Below, in pieces: positions 23,065 to 37,622 of a DNA stretch of 64,000 nucleotides (positions are counted from its first letter, which is position 1; the number at the start of each line of letters is the position of its first letter). The translations under genes and the position numbers were made by a program. The stretch spans positions 4,588,001 through 4,652,000 of the forward strand of contig SRSI01000050.1 in assembly GCA_005656395.1 (NCBI GenBank), given 5' to 3'. The notes under the pieces were generated by a model. That model did no database searches. It was not told the origin of the DNA and was given only the letters and a program-made list of their open reading frames with translations. The DNA is from Strongyloides papillosus. Lineage: Eukaryota; Nematoda; Chromadorea; Rhabditida; Strongyloididae.

Positions 23065-24127
23065 ATATTTATCTTTTACCGTCGTTTTATATATATTTGT
23101 TGATATATATAAAAATAAAAGTTATTAATTTACATTTTTTTGTTCTGTTTAATTGGTGTATTAATATTATTTTTGGTCTGAAGGTTGTTTGATGTAAAAA
23201 GACTAAGCTCAACTCGATAAGATAGTGGTTATCATTTTAAGCACGTGAAAAATGTACTTAGACTGATAAGTTTTTTTTTAAATTATTCATCTAACATATT
23301 TAAAGCTCCTTAAAAGTTTCATATCAATACTGAATAAACAATTTTTTCATGTAAGATTGAACAATGAGTCTGCAAAGGGTTATTTTTTAAAACAACATCA
23401 GAAATCAAATTCCACAACCATACAAATCTCTGTCAATATTTACCTCGAATCACTGGATTTACACTCCATAAAAAAACAAATCTTCGAAGGATTTTATTTA
23501 TTAAAATTCCCGTTATATTATATAGTATTATAGTACAAAAAAAGAAATATGAGAAAAAAGATAATTAAAGTACATATAAATATTAATAATAAAGAAAAAA
23601 TTTTCTTTCTTATTTATCATCACATCGAACTTATTATCTATCATTAGTTATACTAAATTATCATTTTTTCAAAAAACTATATATACAATTTGTCTTTTCA
23701 CATAGAAAAAAAAAGACTAACAATAAAAAAACAATTAAGATATAAGAAAAGTTTGGGTATAGGTTCAGTAGTTATAAAAGAAAAGAAGAATGTGAAAAAA
23801 AATTGTGGGGTAATAGGAGAGTGTGTGTGTGAGAGATATAAAAATGTTGAGTTTTTGTCTTAGTTAATGAAAGTTACGTACCTTTAAATTACATGTATAT
23901 TTCATTATGGAGTCATGAGAATGACAATGAAATAAACATGAATAAAGGGCCATTCAACAAGTTGTTGTCATGAAAGGACAAGAAAAATTAACAAAAAAAA
24001 TTACGTACTCCATTGCTAATTCTTCTTTCTTTTTTTTTTAATTCAGTTGTAGGAGAAGTTGTTTTTTTACACTAATAACCATTTGATATACCTACTAAAG
24101 TATACCAAAAACATAACCGAAACCCAT
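23065..24127. other. Non-coding spacer between convergent genes
   Basis: About 1.1 kb holding the 3' ends of VPS36 (+) and the phosphatase (-). A short GT microsatellite lies at 23822-23831. No gene is seen. Confidence 0.55.
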
Positions 24128-25212
24128 TTATTTTTTTGCCTTCTTCCCGTTGGGTGTAGCATTTCTCGGTGGAGTTACGGGTCTAGAAGAATTATTTATA
24201 TTACCATAACCTTTCTTCTTATCACTTGGTTTTAAAATTTGAAAACTACACATTAACGTCTCATCTACTGTCATCATACTTCCTGCATTATCAAATTCTC
24301 CACAGTAATTTGGTGCAGAGAATAATGTTACCAGCTTTCTTTTAGCAAAAAATTCATATCCATCTTCTACTACCTAAAAAAAAGTATTAAGTTACATTAT
24401 TAAAAATGTTATTTGATAATAATTAAACATACTTGATGAGCCCTACATATCAAATCTAGATCAAATTTACTAAGAAACTTTGAAACAACTTCAGCACCAA
24501 AAGTAAATGACACACCTCGGTCATTCTCACCCCATCCGGTTACGTCTTTATCGGGATCTGACCATAAAAGATCACAAAGTAAACCTTGATCAGGAACATC
24601 TGTAGGTCTAGTCATACGTTTAATTTGATCCAATGATTGGAGATCTGGAGATAATCCACCATGGCAACAGAAGATTTTCTCATCAATAACGGCAGCAACG
24701 GGTAAACAATTAAAGCAATCAGTAAATGTCTTCCACAACTTTATATTATACCTTCTCTTGCATTCATCATAAAATCCGTAGATTCTATTTATAGCAGCAC
24801 TCTCATGGTTTCCTACAAAAAACTATTTAAAAAAAATCTAAGATAAGGACTAACCTCTAAGGAGAAAGAAATTCTCTGGATACTTGATTTTATAAGCCAA
24901 CAAAAGGCAAATAGTTTCCAAACTTTGTTTACCTCTATCAACATAATCACCCAAGAACAAATAATTAGATTCGGGTGGAAAACCACCATACTCAAATAAC
25001 CTCAGTAAATCATAAAACTGTCCATGGACATCGCCACAAATTTTGAGAGGAGCTTCCAATTCTAATAACATCGGTTGAGATAAAAAAATTTCTCTTGACT
25101 TCATACACAATATCTTTATTTCCATCTCAGTCAATTGAACATTCTTTCCTGGCTTGGTACCACGATTCTCAAGAAATCTATTTAGAATAGCATCTATTTT
25201 CAATTCTTCCAT
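24128..25212 (-). CDS. Protein phosphatase 1 catalytic subunit
   Basis: Three exons on the minus strand, 25212-24855, 24812-24433 and 24373-24128, giving 327 residues, the usual PP1 length. Ser/Thr phosphatase with two active-site metals. The motifs GDVHG (60-64), GDYVDRG (88-94), RGNHE (119-123), then [24 protein letters not shown] and [15 protein letters not shown] are intact. The C-terminus retains the cyclin-dependent-kinase site (RPVTPPRN) and ends in a lysine tail. The only odd spot is NHESA where PP1 usually has NHECA. It is the C. elegans gsp group; which paralogue (somatic or sperm type) cannot be told. Confidence 0.95.
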
Positions 25213-28200
25213 TTTTTTTTCTTTTTTTTATATTCCTCTGGCCTCTTTATATAATTTTCCTAGTTTAAATCTAAAAAATATTTATTTATATGTATATTAA
25301 AAATATCCCTAGGAATATTATTTATGATGAAAATAAAAACGAGAACGACAACACACTGGTTGCTTAGAAAAAGAAATGACGACAAAGTGTTGTCAGAAAC
25401 AAATAATAGTTTTACATTTAAAAATTATGAATATTTCTCACGAAAGTGAGCATGATAAAAAATAATGCACTTAATAATCCAGAAAAAAAACATTAATAAA
25501 AAGACCTTCAAATTAATAACTTCTAATTAGGCATCAAAAGAAGGGAAATTAGTGAAAGGAAAATATTAGATATCAGAAAAAAAAATGAAGCTAAAAGATT
25601 AACAACCAAATGCACGTATCTATGTAAAGGAATACACATATTGTAAATTATATGATAAAAAAATTATATGTAATAGTCGTTTTACAGTTCTAACATCATC
25701 ACAAGAATCTATCACAACACTCACAAAATTAAATAGCTAAATAGAACTTTCCCACTCCACGTTAATAGGAACTATTTTCTATCACTTAGCGAAAGGAACC
25801 ACGATTATTAACTTGTGTAATTATCCCTCAATAATCCTATTGTTGGTAGTAATTTTTCTAACTTCAAAATAACACTGTAAATATTTTTAAAAACATTTTA
25901 ATTCAAGTTACTAATAAAAAAATTAGATGCAAGAGATGAAAATAAAAATGACAGTATCTCTTAGGCATTACAAAAGTTTTTGTTCATACATTATACAAAA
26001 CTCCAAAAATATGTACCTGATTCCATTGAAGATGCAACCTTTAATGGAGGTAATAAAATTATAAGCTGCTTTCCTTCAAAAAAACACCACAACGGCACGC
26101 AGATTTAAAAAAATATATCCTCAATAAATCGTCAAAATCAAATATTTCAATAAATTGACTCAGAGAAGACACCAAACACGCCCATTACCCATCGAAAAAA
26201 GGTAGTAAAAATAATGTGATTATGACTGCCATAAAAAATATTTAACTAATAAAAATATAAAAAACACCATTAAATAAATTTTGAAAAGATCCAACACCAA
26301 GGAATAAGGGAATAAAATCAATTTTTCATCGTATATTAAATAGGGAGAGAGAGCCATCACTCCAATAGTCAAATATACACGTCCTATGACGAAGTTAGGA
26401 CAAAAAAAAATACATATATATGAGGGTTATACTCCCTAAAATATATACACCATCGTTATAAAATATATGATATATATATTATGTATGCATATTTATCTCA
26501 ATTTTTTCTACTGATAATAAAGACAAAGAAAGTATATTTTAAAAATTTTATTGGATTGAGGGATTTTTAAAAATTATACTTTTTAAATATGTAATAGAAG
26601 GATGGTGGGGAAGTTTGAAGTTCTCGGTTGCACTAGCGAAAATTAATAAAAGTTTGATCCACATAAATAGATGTTAAACCATCTTTTTACGATGTTCAAA
26701 TATCAAAGAGCGGAAATTTCTATTATCAAAACTTTTATGAAATAAAAAATCTAACATTTCAAATCTTTCTACAATACCAAATATATACTATATAAACATA
26801 AATATTGACAAACTATATATTATTTTATTACAGATTCACATATACAAAATAATTCCCCTACATATATAAAAAAGGGGAAAAATTAACATTTTAACTTTCG
26901 AAAATTTTTATTTTTATTACAACTTATCATTTTATATATTATATAAAGAGACACATACATTTTTACACATAGACACACAACATATATCTAAAACTACACA
27001 TCACACCACTTTCACATATGTATGAATATTTTTAAAAGCCCTTCCTCTGACAATAAAAAGTTTATCCTTTATTTTCATACATTTAAATATATTTAAAACC
27101 TTGATGAAAAGTAATTATCAAAAAAGATTTACTCTTATATATATATATTTCTTATCATTTCAGGAAAAAAAAACTACTTAAAGATATGATAAAATAATTT
27201 TAATTGTCTTTTTTGTTGGAGAAAGTTATGTCGTAAATATACTACTTATTGCTTCTATTGTTACGAAAAAATATTATTAAACTAAAAAATAAGCCTAAAG
27301 TACTCTTTAAAGAAGATTATTAGCCTTTATCGTGGAGGCAAAAAAAAGATCCACATAAAAATGAAAGGAAAACAAATTCATGTCAAATGCTTCTAAAGTG
27401 CCTTCCAAAATAAAGGCTTCCCATAAATTTTCTCTCCTCTTTTTAGCTTCCTCTCTCACAACAATTTTTTTTGTCTCCTAATAGTACACTTTCTAAATAT
27501 CTTCTTGATAAATACACTAGGAGGGAAAAAATAAAATTGCACGTAATCAGGGACATAATATACACAAAACACATAAAAATACATTTAGCTATATTCTTAA
27601 AGTAATATATATAGAGAAACATAAAAATTAAAATAAAAATATTTTTTTTTCTTCCTTTAATATATCACTATAGTCCCTACACATATATATTCTCCTTTTG
27701 CCATTCAAATTATAAAGGATGTTTATATCATTTTCGTCTTCTATGAAGCATTAAAATCTTAATTAATAAAAGATTCCTTCACTCCTTAAAGAATATACAA
27801 TATAATAGAATAATTATGCATAAGTTAAATTGAAAAAACTTTATAACGGTTGTTAGCAAAAGGAATTATAAGAAATATACTAATGTTCTGTAAAACAAAA
27901 TAATATATTACTACAAATTCCTTCTACATATATCTTTGAACATATAAATATTTACATATTGCTACTATACAACAAAATTATTATAGTAAAAAAAGTATAT
28001 ATAGTATTCAAAATTTCTTAGAAAGGATGTGTCTCACTTAAGTAGTCATTTTTATGCATAGTTAAGAAATATACCCCCATAATTTACAGAGGTGTTCCCG
28101 ATTTAAATTATGTCTTGGTAATTTTTCATACGCTAAGAAATCTTGTTCTTTTACGAACCTTATAGAGGTAGTTTAAAAAAGTGGTTCCTAGATTTAAATA

Positions 28201-31200
28201 ATCGTAAAAATTACCACAATATATTTTTAGGAATAAAAACTAACAATGGTAGACTTAAAATTTCGGAAGAAAACATTTTTTCTAATTTCCAACTTCCCTA
28301 CTTTGCATAAATACATAGACATTCTTATAAATAAAAAAAACTGTATGACATCATTTATCTAATAACAACTCTTAATTACAACTTTATCCTCAGTAAATAA
28401 TTTTTAAACCAAAAGATTTAAAATCCTTTCCACCCATTGGAAAGATATATACTCAAATTCAAATTACAGAATACCTTCATGAATATCTTGTACACGTATC
28501 TTTATCACGTAAAAACACCAAACTAACGCAAAGAATGAAAAAAACAAAACTGTCCTACATAAACATAGTGGTAAAAAAGTAATATTTTGTATCGGAATTT
28601 TTCCCTACACCATCGATATATAGTATTATTAAAATAAATATTATAAAATAATAATTCAATTGAAAAGTTTCTGAACAAAGACGACATATGTAAAAATTAT
28701 TTATGCATATAATGATTATGAAAGTGAAAAAGAGGGAAGATAAATTATATCAATATAAAGGAAGCACTTTGATAATACTTTTTCCTTCTCTAAAACTAAG
28801 TTAGTAGTTAAAAAGAAAGTGATTATAGGAAAAAACGTCTCGGTGATTAATTATTAGTAATAAATCTGCTATAGATATGAATAATTAATTAAACAAATTA
28901 TAAATTATTTATTTATACACACCTACGAAGTAGGAATAAAAAATCAATCTTTAAACGATTTTTTTTTTACAGTTGTATTTTACCGTCTTAAAAACGCTCT
29001 TACGCATCCATAAACATCTATCCAAAAGGGTTAATTTTTTTATCTCTCTTAATTCACAAAGATTCAAAAACCGACTCTCATATGTTTTTATATCTTAAGG
29101 GAACAACAATTATGAGAACATATGGAAGATAAATAAATTCCCGCATTTTTTGTACACTGTTATCCCCACCACCACCTAATTCCCCTCCGTCCAATAGACA
29201 CACGAGAGGTTAAGGATGATGTATGTGATTAAGTGAGAGTTTATAATAGCATCCATTTTTGGTTTTTGTAAAGGGTTATTTTGTTTGATTAACATGCTAC
29301 TGTTTATTTTATTTTTTTTTGTAAGAAAAGAAGGGTTTTGAAATCTTTATACGTATAGGCTGTTTGATTGTTTATTTATCACTTATTTTTTCATACTATT
29401 TTTATCTAAAATTTCTGCTTTGTCTGTGTCTATTATTATTATTTTATTCTTCCCAATTTCTATTTCTAGGTCATGAGTTTAGTGTTATTGAATTTTTATG
29501 CCTCCAATTATTTATGGTACAGTGAGTCTTTTAATCTGTTTTTGACGACAATAGAGAGGCTTTCTATGAATAATTGTGAATACTTATTTTAGACTTTTAT
29601 TGATGATGTTTGGTAATGTGATAAGGATGGGGAATTATCATTGATTTATGGGGTTATGAGTGACTTTACCTATAAATTTTGGTCCTCTAGTGTTTATATA
29701 AGTAATATGGATCCTTTATCCCTTTTTTTAGTGATAGAAGCAAAAACATCTTGTTATTTAATAAATATTTGAGTACCTTCTTTACTTTGGATTTGTATTT
29801 TGAATATTAATGTTGCAACAGAATATGTTAAGTTGTTTTTTATAAAATTGTCTATTATTTGATTATGTTCTGAAAAATATTATTATTTCTATCTTTGGGT
29901 CATGAGTTTGGTCTATTTCTACCTACGATATTACACTGTATTGTTGTACTCCGATACTTTTGGTGGTAGTAAAAAAGTACAACCTCGTTCATATTAAACA
30001 TTCATTCTGAAATATTATTTTTATAATAAATTTTTATATATGATATGATAAGTGTGAGACATTGTTTATTATGTAGTAGATAAGCATTGTTATAATGCTT
30101 CTCAATGATAACATTGTTGTCACTTACAATTGTTTGTCAATTAAGTAATACACTCATGTAAGGTAATACGCTGTCAACTGCAGGGGTCCAAACAATCTAT
30201 ATATTTTTCTTAATCGCCAAGTATATTTCGTGTTATCATTTCATTATAATTAAACAGACTTTGTGTTCAGACACCAATATAAATATACTTTCCCTTTTTC
30301 GTCATTAGTATACATTCAACGTTACCTACTATTACACCAAAATTATCTTATCTTTTAGTGATAAAACAGGTGATTATAAACGTTTGTGCGTGTACGATTG
30401 TTTATCATTACATCTTTACTATTAATATGTGATAAACACAATATATATAAAATTAACCTTTTGAAATCTCTTTCTAATTGCAACAAAAACAACATACGAG
30501 ACAACACAGACACTGTGACGTTATTTTATTTTTTTTGCGTCTCTTTTACACTATCTCTATTGAAAAATCTCAAAGGCGACAATTTTTTTTCTAAATCACT
30601 CTTCTATCTCTAAGTAATTATCACTTTACTCTATCATCTCCCTCTCTATCAATCCTATTTCAAAATCATGATATAAAACAATACTCATTAAATAGTAATT
30701 TTTTATTTTATTTATTTCTGTTACCGATAAATTTATAAATTTATCAAGATTTATTGTTATTTTTTCATGTTATTCAACAAAAATACATACCTCGTTCTAT
30801 CTGTGTTGACATTAGCGACACAACGTTATGGTGATCAGATATTTTGTTTGAAATGTAAATGTAATACTATATCTTTCTATATTTTCTTTATAAATATTAT
30901 TATTTTTGATAATACATACTGTTCACAACTTTTTATTGATTTTTATGAAAAATTATATTTTCCTTAGATGAACAATGAAATGAATGTTGTTATTTTTTTA
31001 TGGGTTCAAACACCACTATATTTTTATTCCGTTCCCAATTTTTCCTCCTTGTTTTTGACGTTTTTGAGGGGAGTATTTATCATAATATTTAGAAATATAC
31101 ATATCAATATGGCAAGGAACATATATATCATTTCACTTTTAGATGGTATCTTTCCTTTATAAACTTGTTTTCATACAATTTTTACTTATTTTATAGAATG

Positions 31201-32577
31201 TAACCGTTCATAATAAACCTAATCCTTAACTACTTATGTTCTTAAAAAAATTTAGAGATTTAGTTTTTTAATTATTTCCAATACACTAAATACTATCATT
31301 TTTATTCTCACTTATTTTACACTTTGTCCACTTCAAACACACGTTTATACACAAAATCTACATCAACTAAATAAACTAATATAGCTCTTTTTTTAACCTA
31401 TTTCACGTGACTGAAAAAATCTTTTTTTTATCTATTAAAAATATAAACTTTTTTGAAGTTTTCCTTACATATTTTCTTTATTTCCTACTATGTTTATATA
31501 TAAATGAGAACTTACATTTGTTGTTCCAATGAGAAAGTATACACTTAAAAGCAGTCATATCCGAAAACATTATATTAATGATAATTCTTTCAAAAAAATT
31601 TTGATAGTGTAAAATAAAAGTTAATTTTTTGTAAAGTGTAGAAGAGTTTTGTGTTGTGTGTCTTCATACACGACGACGATATAGCAACTTCTTCTCTCTC
31701 TTTGTTTAGAATTGTGGGTTAACAGGACGATAACGACGCCACAACTACACTACTATATCTACAACCCTGGTTGCTTATAATTTTATATATATGTTTTATA
31801 TTGGAAAGAAGTAAAGTGTTGTGGTTCTAGAATCACATGGTATCGAACTAAGGATATATATATATTATATTTGTATACTTACTATAAAACTTTGACATTT
31901 AACAATGCCAATTAACGATTACTTCCAATCTTCAATTAAGATATATAATTATGTTTCTTAATTGTAAATAATTTTATCCTCTAATAATTCTCAATAATAG
32001 TTCTTTTTATATTATCCATAATCAACAACAAACAATCTATTCTTTGTTGCATTATTTTTTCTCCTGATTAGGATAAAAATTTGTTTCTATTTTTATTTAT
32101 GTATATGTCTATTTGATTTTGTGTATGTTTTCACGTGACTTCCTACTCTTATTTAAAGTTACTTTTTGTAACAGATATCGCTAATTAGAAGTAATATTTT
32201 TTTTTAAAATAGATCTTAATATATAAATTTCCGACATTACTTTCTTTTTTTCAGATCTTTATTTTATCATATCAACATTAATTTCTAATAATATTTGTGC
32301 CTTTAAAAATCATCACTTTTGTGGTGTAAAAATCTTTTATCTTGTACTTCTAAGCCTTTAAGGCTATTTAAAGTTATTCATCTATCTTTTAAATCGGCTT
32401 AAGTTATATATAAAACTTAAAATATTTGTACCATCCTGCCGAGGAAGTAATAATAAGAAGGAATATAGTAAAAGAAAAAATATATATTAATAAGGAATAT
32501 TGCAAAAGATTTTTATAATAGTTATTATAAAAATATTTGGATATTAATACTACACACACATCACTACCATTAAAAGA
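25213..32577. other. Long gene-free stretch with a change in strand composition
   Basis: About 7.4 kb with no supportable gene. The left half (to about 28.9 kb) is A-rich on the + strand, the 5' flank of the minus-strand phosphatase. From about 29 kb to BCAS3 it is T-rich and relatively GT-rich. Two copies of a GGTCATGAGTTT core lie near 29470 and 29900. Short open frames at 30386-31162 are AT-rich chance runs without family signs. Confidence 0.55.
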
Positions 32578-35500
32578 ATGACATCAAAGTCATCTAAGAA
32601 AAAGAAATCCAATGTTTCAACTGCAATGGTGCACCCTATACAAAATCAAGATATCACAAATACGACTACCGAAGAGCCATGTGGTAAAACAGCAACAATA
32701 TATGAACCACTAAACGACAAAGATGCTGAGCAGTTGTGCTCAAGTACCATGATTCCAAGTGAGATTATTTTTGAGAAGGAGTGTGACGATACTAAATCAA
32801 CTACTAAAAATGGGAACATTAGTAATGGAATCGAAAAGAAAACTGGTGAAGATAAATCTCAATCACCAGAGATTGGAAAATCTATAAAACCTCAACTAGT
32901 TCCGTAAGTTTACTCTCTTTAATAAAATATTTTTCTTCATTCTCTCTTCTAGTATGTGTTCACATATATACCTTGCTAAATATCATGTGTTTGATGTAAA
33001 ATTTGAAATATTTTTATGACTAGTTTTTGATAGATAATTTTTTATCACACACATGTATGCAAGCCCATTATTGAAATTTTATTTTAATAATTATAATATT
33101 TTTAAATAACAAGAAACATGTAATTTTAGTCTTCTTTAAACTTTACGAAAATGAATTCGGAAAGTCACAGGGTGTAGTTATTAGATAAAATGGGAATGAT
33201 AAAAAATAATGATTTGATAGATGTTTCTTAGTCGGTCATAGATTAACACTTTATTTTTTTTAAAAGCATTTAATCTTTGATTTTTATAAAAATGTTATTA
33301 AAATTATGCAACATTTTTAGGGAATCAACAATTTTTACATCAATATCAGAGGTTGTGACAGATGTTATACCTCAAAATTCCCCAAATCCACAACATTCAG
33401 CGGAACAAGTTCTATGGGTAAAGATGCAAAGTTATTCATTTGACTACAAAGGAACAAAGACATCTCATGTAATAATTTTTGGTCTTGCTAGAGGATACCA
33501 AATATGGTTAGTTATGGAGAATGGAAATGTTGAGGAGGTGGTTTCTGAACGTCAGGGTCCTTTAAAAGTCGGACACCTCCTACCATTTTATCCAGAACCT
33601 CTACACCCCGAAACAGGGACGATTGATAAATATTCTTCAAAAAGACCCATAATGGCATTAATAGAGGCATTCTCACCAACACCAGAGTCTCAATTCTGTC
33701 AATTATCATTTCTTTCTTTTGTCACGGCAACAGTGCTAACAAAAATAGATTTTCATGAACCTATTGCTGATATTCAATCATCAAATCAATGTCTTTTAGT
33801 TTTATTTTCCAATAAAATAGTTATCCTTGATCAATTAACATACACGATTCACCATGAAATTAACAATATCTCATTGGGATTCCTTTCAACAGGAAGTTCC
33901 TGTGATTTAGGTAGTTGTCTACCAGCAGTTGCTTTATCAGGATCTTTCATAGCCTACGTAGATAAGGTATTTAATAAAAATTTACAATCTTGTGGTGGTG
34001 CTGTTATTGAGGAGGATAGCACAAGCTACTCTAGTCAGGTATTAAATGTAGCCAAAACTATCACCAAGTCAGTTGGTCTTTTTTCATCAACACCTAAGAA
34101 TCAGGGTTCCTCTAGTAATGTTAGAAGTATTGTCCCAGCACCGACTGATGAGTATGGAATCGTAACTGTTGTTGACGTTAATAAGATGTCTAGTGTCAAG
34201 GGGAAAGTACAACAGAATCCCTCTGACTATACACTAGCACATTTTATTGCTCATGACTCACCCATAGGATTTTTGGCATTTGCCCCACAATCAAATATAT
34301 TACTTACAGCTCCTCAATCAACTACACTATTACATTTGTTTAATGTTAGTGTTCATTCAGGATGTAGTTCTTTAACAACAATTAATCATCTCTACACACT
34401 TCATCGTGGAACATCCTCTGCCCGTGTCATTGATGCCTCCTTCTCAGATGATTGTAGATGGTTACTAGTAACAACGAATCATGGAACATCTCACCTATTT
34501 GCCATAAATCCATACGGTGGTCAGGTAACAACAAGAACTCACGGTGGTAAATTTGTCAACAAAGAAAGTAAATTTGAACGGTCTGCAGGTATCGGTGCTG
34601 AGAATGTTAACAGTAAAGGAAGGAATGAAAGAATAAATATTAATGCATTTTTCAAGGAACATCCATCAGTATTATTTCATCCATCACTCTCCAAATCTGT
34701 TATCAATCCACGTGTTCAATACTCAAGTAAACCAGTAAATCTATCAGCTGTCTACAAAATAAAACCAAGATTGTTTTCGACGGAAAATTTTAGTGCCTGG
34801 GCATCTGATAATACTTTTATTGATTTGACATCAATGGGTAAATCCTCCAAGAGTGTTAATGAAGGGTATACGAGAAAATTTGAAAGTGGTAGGAAGATTG
34901 CAACGAAGTTTGTTTCCTCATTCTCTCATGCTTCTTTTGATGGGTGTGGTGATAAACAACCTGTTCAGTCTTTGAAGCAATCTATATTGATAGTTAATAA
35001 TCAGGGTATTTTGACTGAGTATACAATTAATTTAAAGAAAGAACGTCATAATAGCAATACTTCTGTTGCCTCGACAACATTTACTGAATTATTTTCATCA
35101 TCTCCAGGTAGTGGAAGTCTTGGTAACAGTGGTGCAGTAAATCAAGGAGGAAATTCCTCACCAACTCAATCTACTTCAACAACAACTGATCCAAAGATGA
35201 ATGTTATAACGATTCCTAAATATCAATGGGTTTTACAACGTACAAAATCATGTGTTGATATAAGGTTACCAATAAAAGAGAATAATCCTATATTAACAAT
35301 GATCGAAGAAGCAAAATTATCTGAATCCATTACTCCAAGGTCAGATTCACCAACAGTTATACCAAATAATTGGGTTGAGAATATCGAAGCATCAACTTAT
35401 AGTGGACCACATAGAAGAATATGGATGGGACCACAGATAACATTTGCACAGTATGTAAATAGCGAACACCTTTCTGCTGATCTGATAACTCCATCATATG

Positions 35501-35883
35501 ATTCAAATAACTACCATGGAGGGGGAAGTAGTAAATGCGTACCGATAGTATATGACTCAAAGAGATCGTCCTTAACGCTCCAGAATCCAGCTTTCCATGA
35601 TGGCTGTTATGGAAATGACTATGATTCATCACAAATAATATGTTCCAGTAGTTGGGGTCAAAATAGGGAGATATCATTATTTGGTAATAATGATGAGACA
35701 AGTAGTAGTATAAAAAATAAAATAGAAGAGGCCATGAAGGAGATTTCCAGTGTTTCAATGGATGATTTTGATAGAACAGACTCTATTAGATTACCTAGTA
35801 GTATTTCAACTTCCAGTTCAGGGGGACGTAGTTATTCGGATAGTAATCAGGACTTAATGCAACTTAGTGGTATGGATCTGTGA
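32578..35883 (+). CDS. BCAS3-like WD40 protein (rudhira family)
   Basis: Two exons, 32578-32903 and 33321-35883, phase 2 junction, 962 residues. BCAS3 proteins form a WD40-type beta-propeller and are linked to phagophore membranes in autophagy and to cytoskeletal control (family knowledge). The first exon is a lysine-rich, low-complexity N-terminus. The second carries the propeller: GLARGYQIWLV, KRPIMALIEAF, a LHRGTSSARVIDASFSDDCRW blade and the hallmark TNHGTSHLFAINPYGGQV with TRTHGGKFVN after it. The BCAS3 domain continues to a divergent Ser-rich C-terminus. The match to human YTLHRG and INPYGGQ blocks is strong by memory. The long intron (417 bases) is unusual beside its short-intron neighbours. 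Confidence 0.88.
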
Positions 35884-36161
35884 TGATAAATAATGAAATC
35901 GAAAAATATACTAAAAAAATGAAGTAATGATAGTATAGTGCTGGTCACACGATGAAAGAAATAATTCTACCAAATATAATATTATATATATAAATAAATA
36001 TAAATAGATAAAAATTGTAAAAAAAATAGTTATAGCTAGAAAAACAAACAAAAAAAGTAACTTTTTTTATACAAAATAAAAAATCACTGTATAATTATTA
36101 TATATATTTTCTTAAAATTTTCAAATTATTATTTAATTAAATTAATTATTTTTAACGGTTA

Positions 36162-36809
36162 TTATTTTAAATTGTCGAGGTAGTTGAATGTATCCCTACA
36201 AACAGGTCTCTCATTAATACTTTTTCCACATAATAAATACAACTCTCTTGGATATTTCATGTGGACATTAGAAGCAATATGGTACATAACATCAAGTCCC
36301 AAGACATTTTCCATAAAGGCAAAATCTAACTCTTTAAATTTTTCTTCACCATATTTAAAATATGGGATTGATTCTTTATACTCTTTGCTATTGATAATTT
36401 TCTTAGCATAATATGCAGCTTTTTTAATTTCATTTCTTATTTCATTTTTCCTCTCTATAGTAATATTTCCTTTAAAACCCTTGTACTCTTCCATTTTACT
36501 TATGATAAAGAACTCAAATGTAGAACCATTTAACACTTCTCCAAGACCTATTATTCCTAATGGAAATTTAAGATTTTTAAGGTATTTTACTCCTTCTTTA
36601 CTGTATAGCTCATATACACGAGACTCTATTGTTTCATTCACAGAAAATTCAAATACTGGAATTTGTATTGTTACGTTATATATTTTACTTATCGTTAACG
36701 TTTCATTGGGTGCCATATGTAGTTTTAATTCATCTCCAACGGGAGATGATGGAACAGCATATATGAGAAGAATTGAGATGACAACAATTTTTGCAAAATT
36801 TTCGATCAT
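36162..36809 (-). CDS. Small secreted glycoprotein, unknown
   Basis: Single exon, 215 residues. A signal peptide (FAKIVVISILLIYAVPSSP) is followed by a mature region with five Asn-X-Ser/Thr motifs (NETL, NVTI, NETI, NGST, NITI) and only two cysteines near the C-terminus (LCGKS and VCRDTF), which could form one disulphide. The middle is rich in Lys and Glu and probably helical. I do not recognise a family. It lies next to the duplicated secreted genes on the same strand, so the region looks like a cluster of secreted products. Confidence 0.65.
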   Translation of the reverse strand: MIENFAKIVVISILLIYAVPSSPVGDELKLHMAPNETLTISKIYNVTIQIPVFEFSVNETIESRVYELYSKEGVKYLKNLKFPLGIIGLGEVLNGSTFEFFIISKMEEYKGFKGNITIERKNEIRNEIKKAAYYAKKIINSKEYKESIPYFKYGEEKFKELDFAFMENVLGLDVMYHIASNVHMKYPRELYLLCGKSINERPVCRDTFNYLDNLK

Positions 36810-37622
36810 TGGTATTTAATTATAACACGTAATTAATATGGGAAATTTAAAGAAGATGAGAATATTTAAATAAAATATTAAAAACAAAATTTGTTAATTT
36901 TAGTTTAATTTTACATTGGAAAATCTTTGATGCATTATAATTAATATTACTAAAAATAATGTTTGTTGCATTAATGTAACATAACGATTTTTGAAAAATT
37001 TAATGTTAGTAAGAATGAATAAAGAATCGTTAAAGAATGTATTACAATGTTCTTCACAACTTGTAGTTTGTCTTTTATATCAATTGTTTAAGAAAAAAAG
37101 TTTTATCGTACTTTTATGGAAATAACTTATGTCTAATTAGTGAATTCTGATATTCCTGAGAGTTTGACAAACAAAAATAGGTATTAAAAAATTATAAGTG
37201 AAACACATAGAAAGCCTAAACAAAAGACAATTAAGGCACGGTGAAAGTATTTCTAAGTGTATTTGTAAAGTTATAGATATATTTTCAAAACATTCAATAT
37301 TAATTGTGTGATAAAAAATAGTAATTGCCTTATAATAATGAATTTTTATATGTTTTATAGAAAAAATTTTGAACTATTAAATGGATGTAATATTACTACA
37401 ACCTACAAAGTGCAACAAAGATCATGATTTCCAACTGCTGAAAGTATATTATGCAATATGTTGTAGTATATCAATGATAAGAAAATTAAAAATAAAAGCT
37501 GTTTTTTTTTTATTTAAAATTATTTAGAAGGAAGGATATTTTATATGAAATTGTAAATTATATAATTATTCTTTAATTCAATAAATGATTTACTAGTGCC
37601 ATTTTTATGGACTACGCTAGTT
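36810..37622. other. Non-coding; right part belongs to the duplicated block
   Basis: AT-rich sequence. From about 36965 it is alignable with about 41399-42026, so it is the 3' flank of a duplicated gene. No open frame. Confidence 0.6.

Noticed and set aside
28116..28216. 11-base inverted repeat TGGTAATTTTT / AAAAATTACCA
   Set aside because: The stem is short and AT-rich with an unpaired 79-base loop; expected by chance in this composition.
30386..31162. Three successive short open frames of 64-75 codons
   Set aside because: Hydrophobic, AT-driven composition, no splice connection between them, and no recognisable motif.
35357..35758. 133-codon minus-strand frame inside BCAS3
   Set aside because: Antisense shadow of the Ser/Asn/Tyr-rich BCAS3 C-terminus; no motif of its own.
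37226..37248. TTAAGGCACGGTGAAAG resembles miR-124
   Set aside because: Two bases of the mature sequence are missing, no hairpin is evident, and the duplicated copy near 41655 has lost the similarity.
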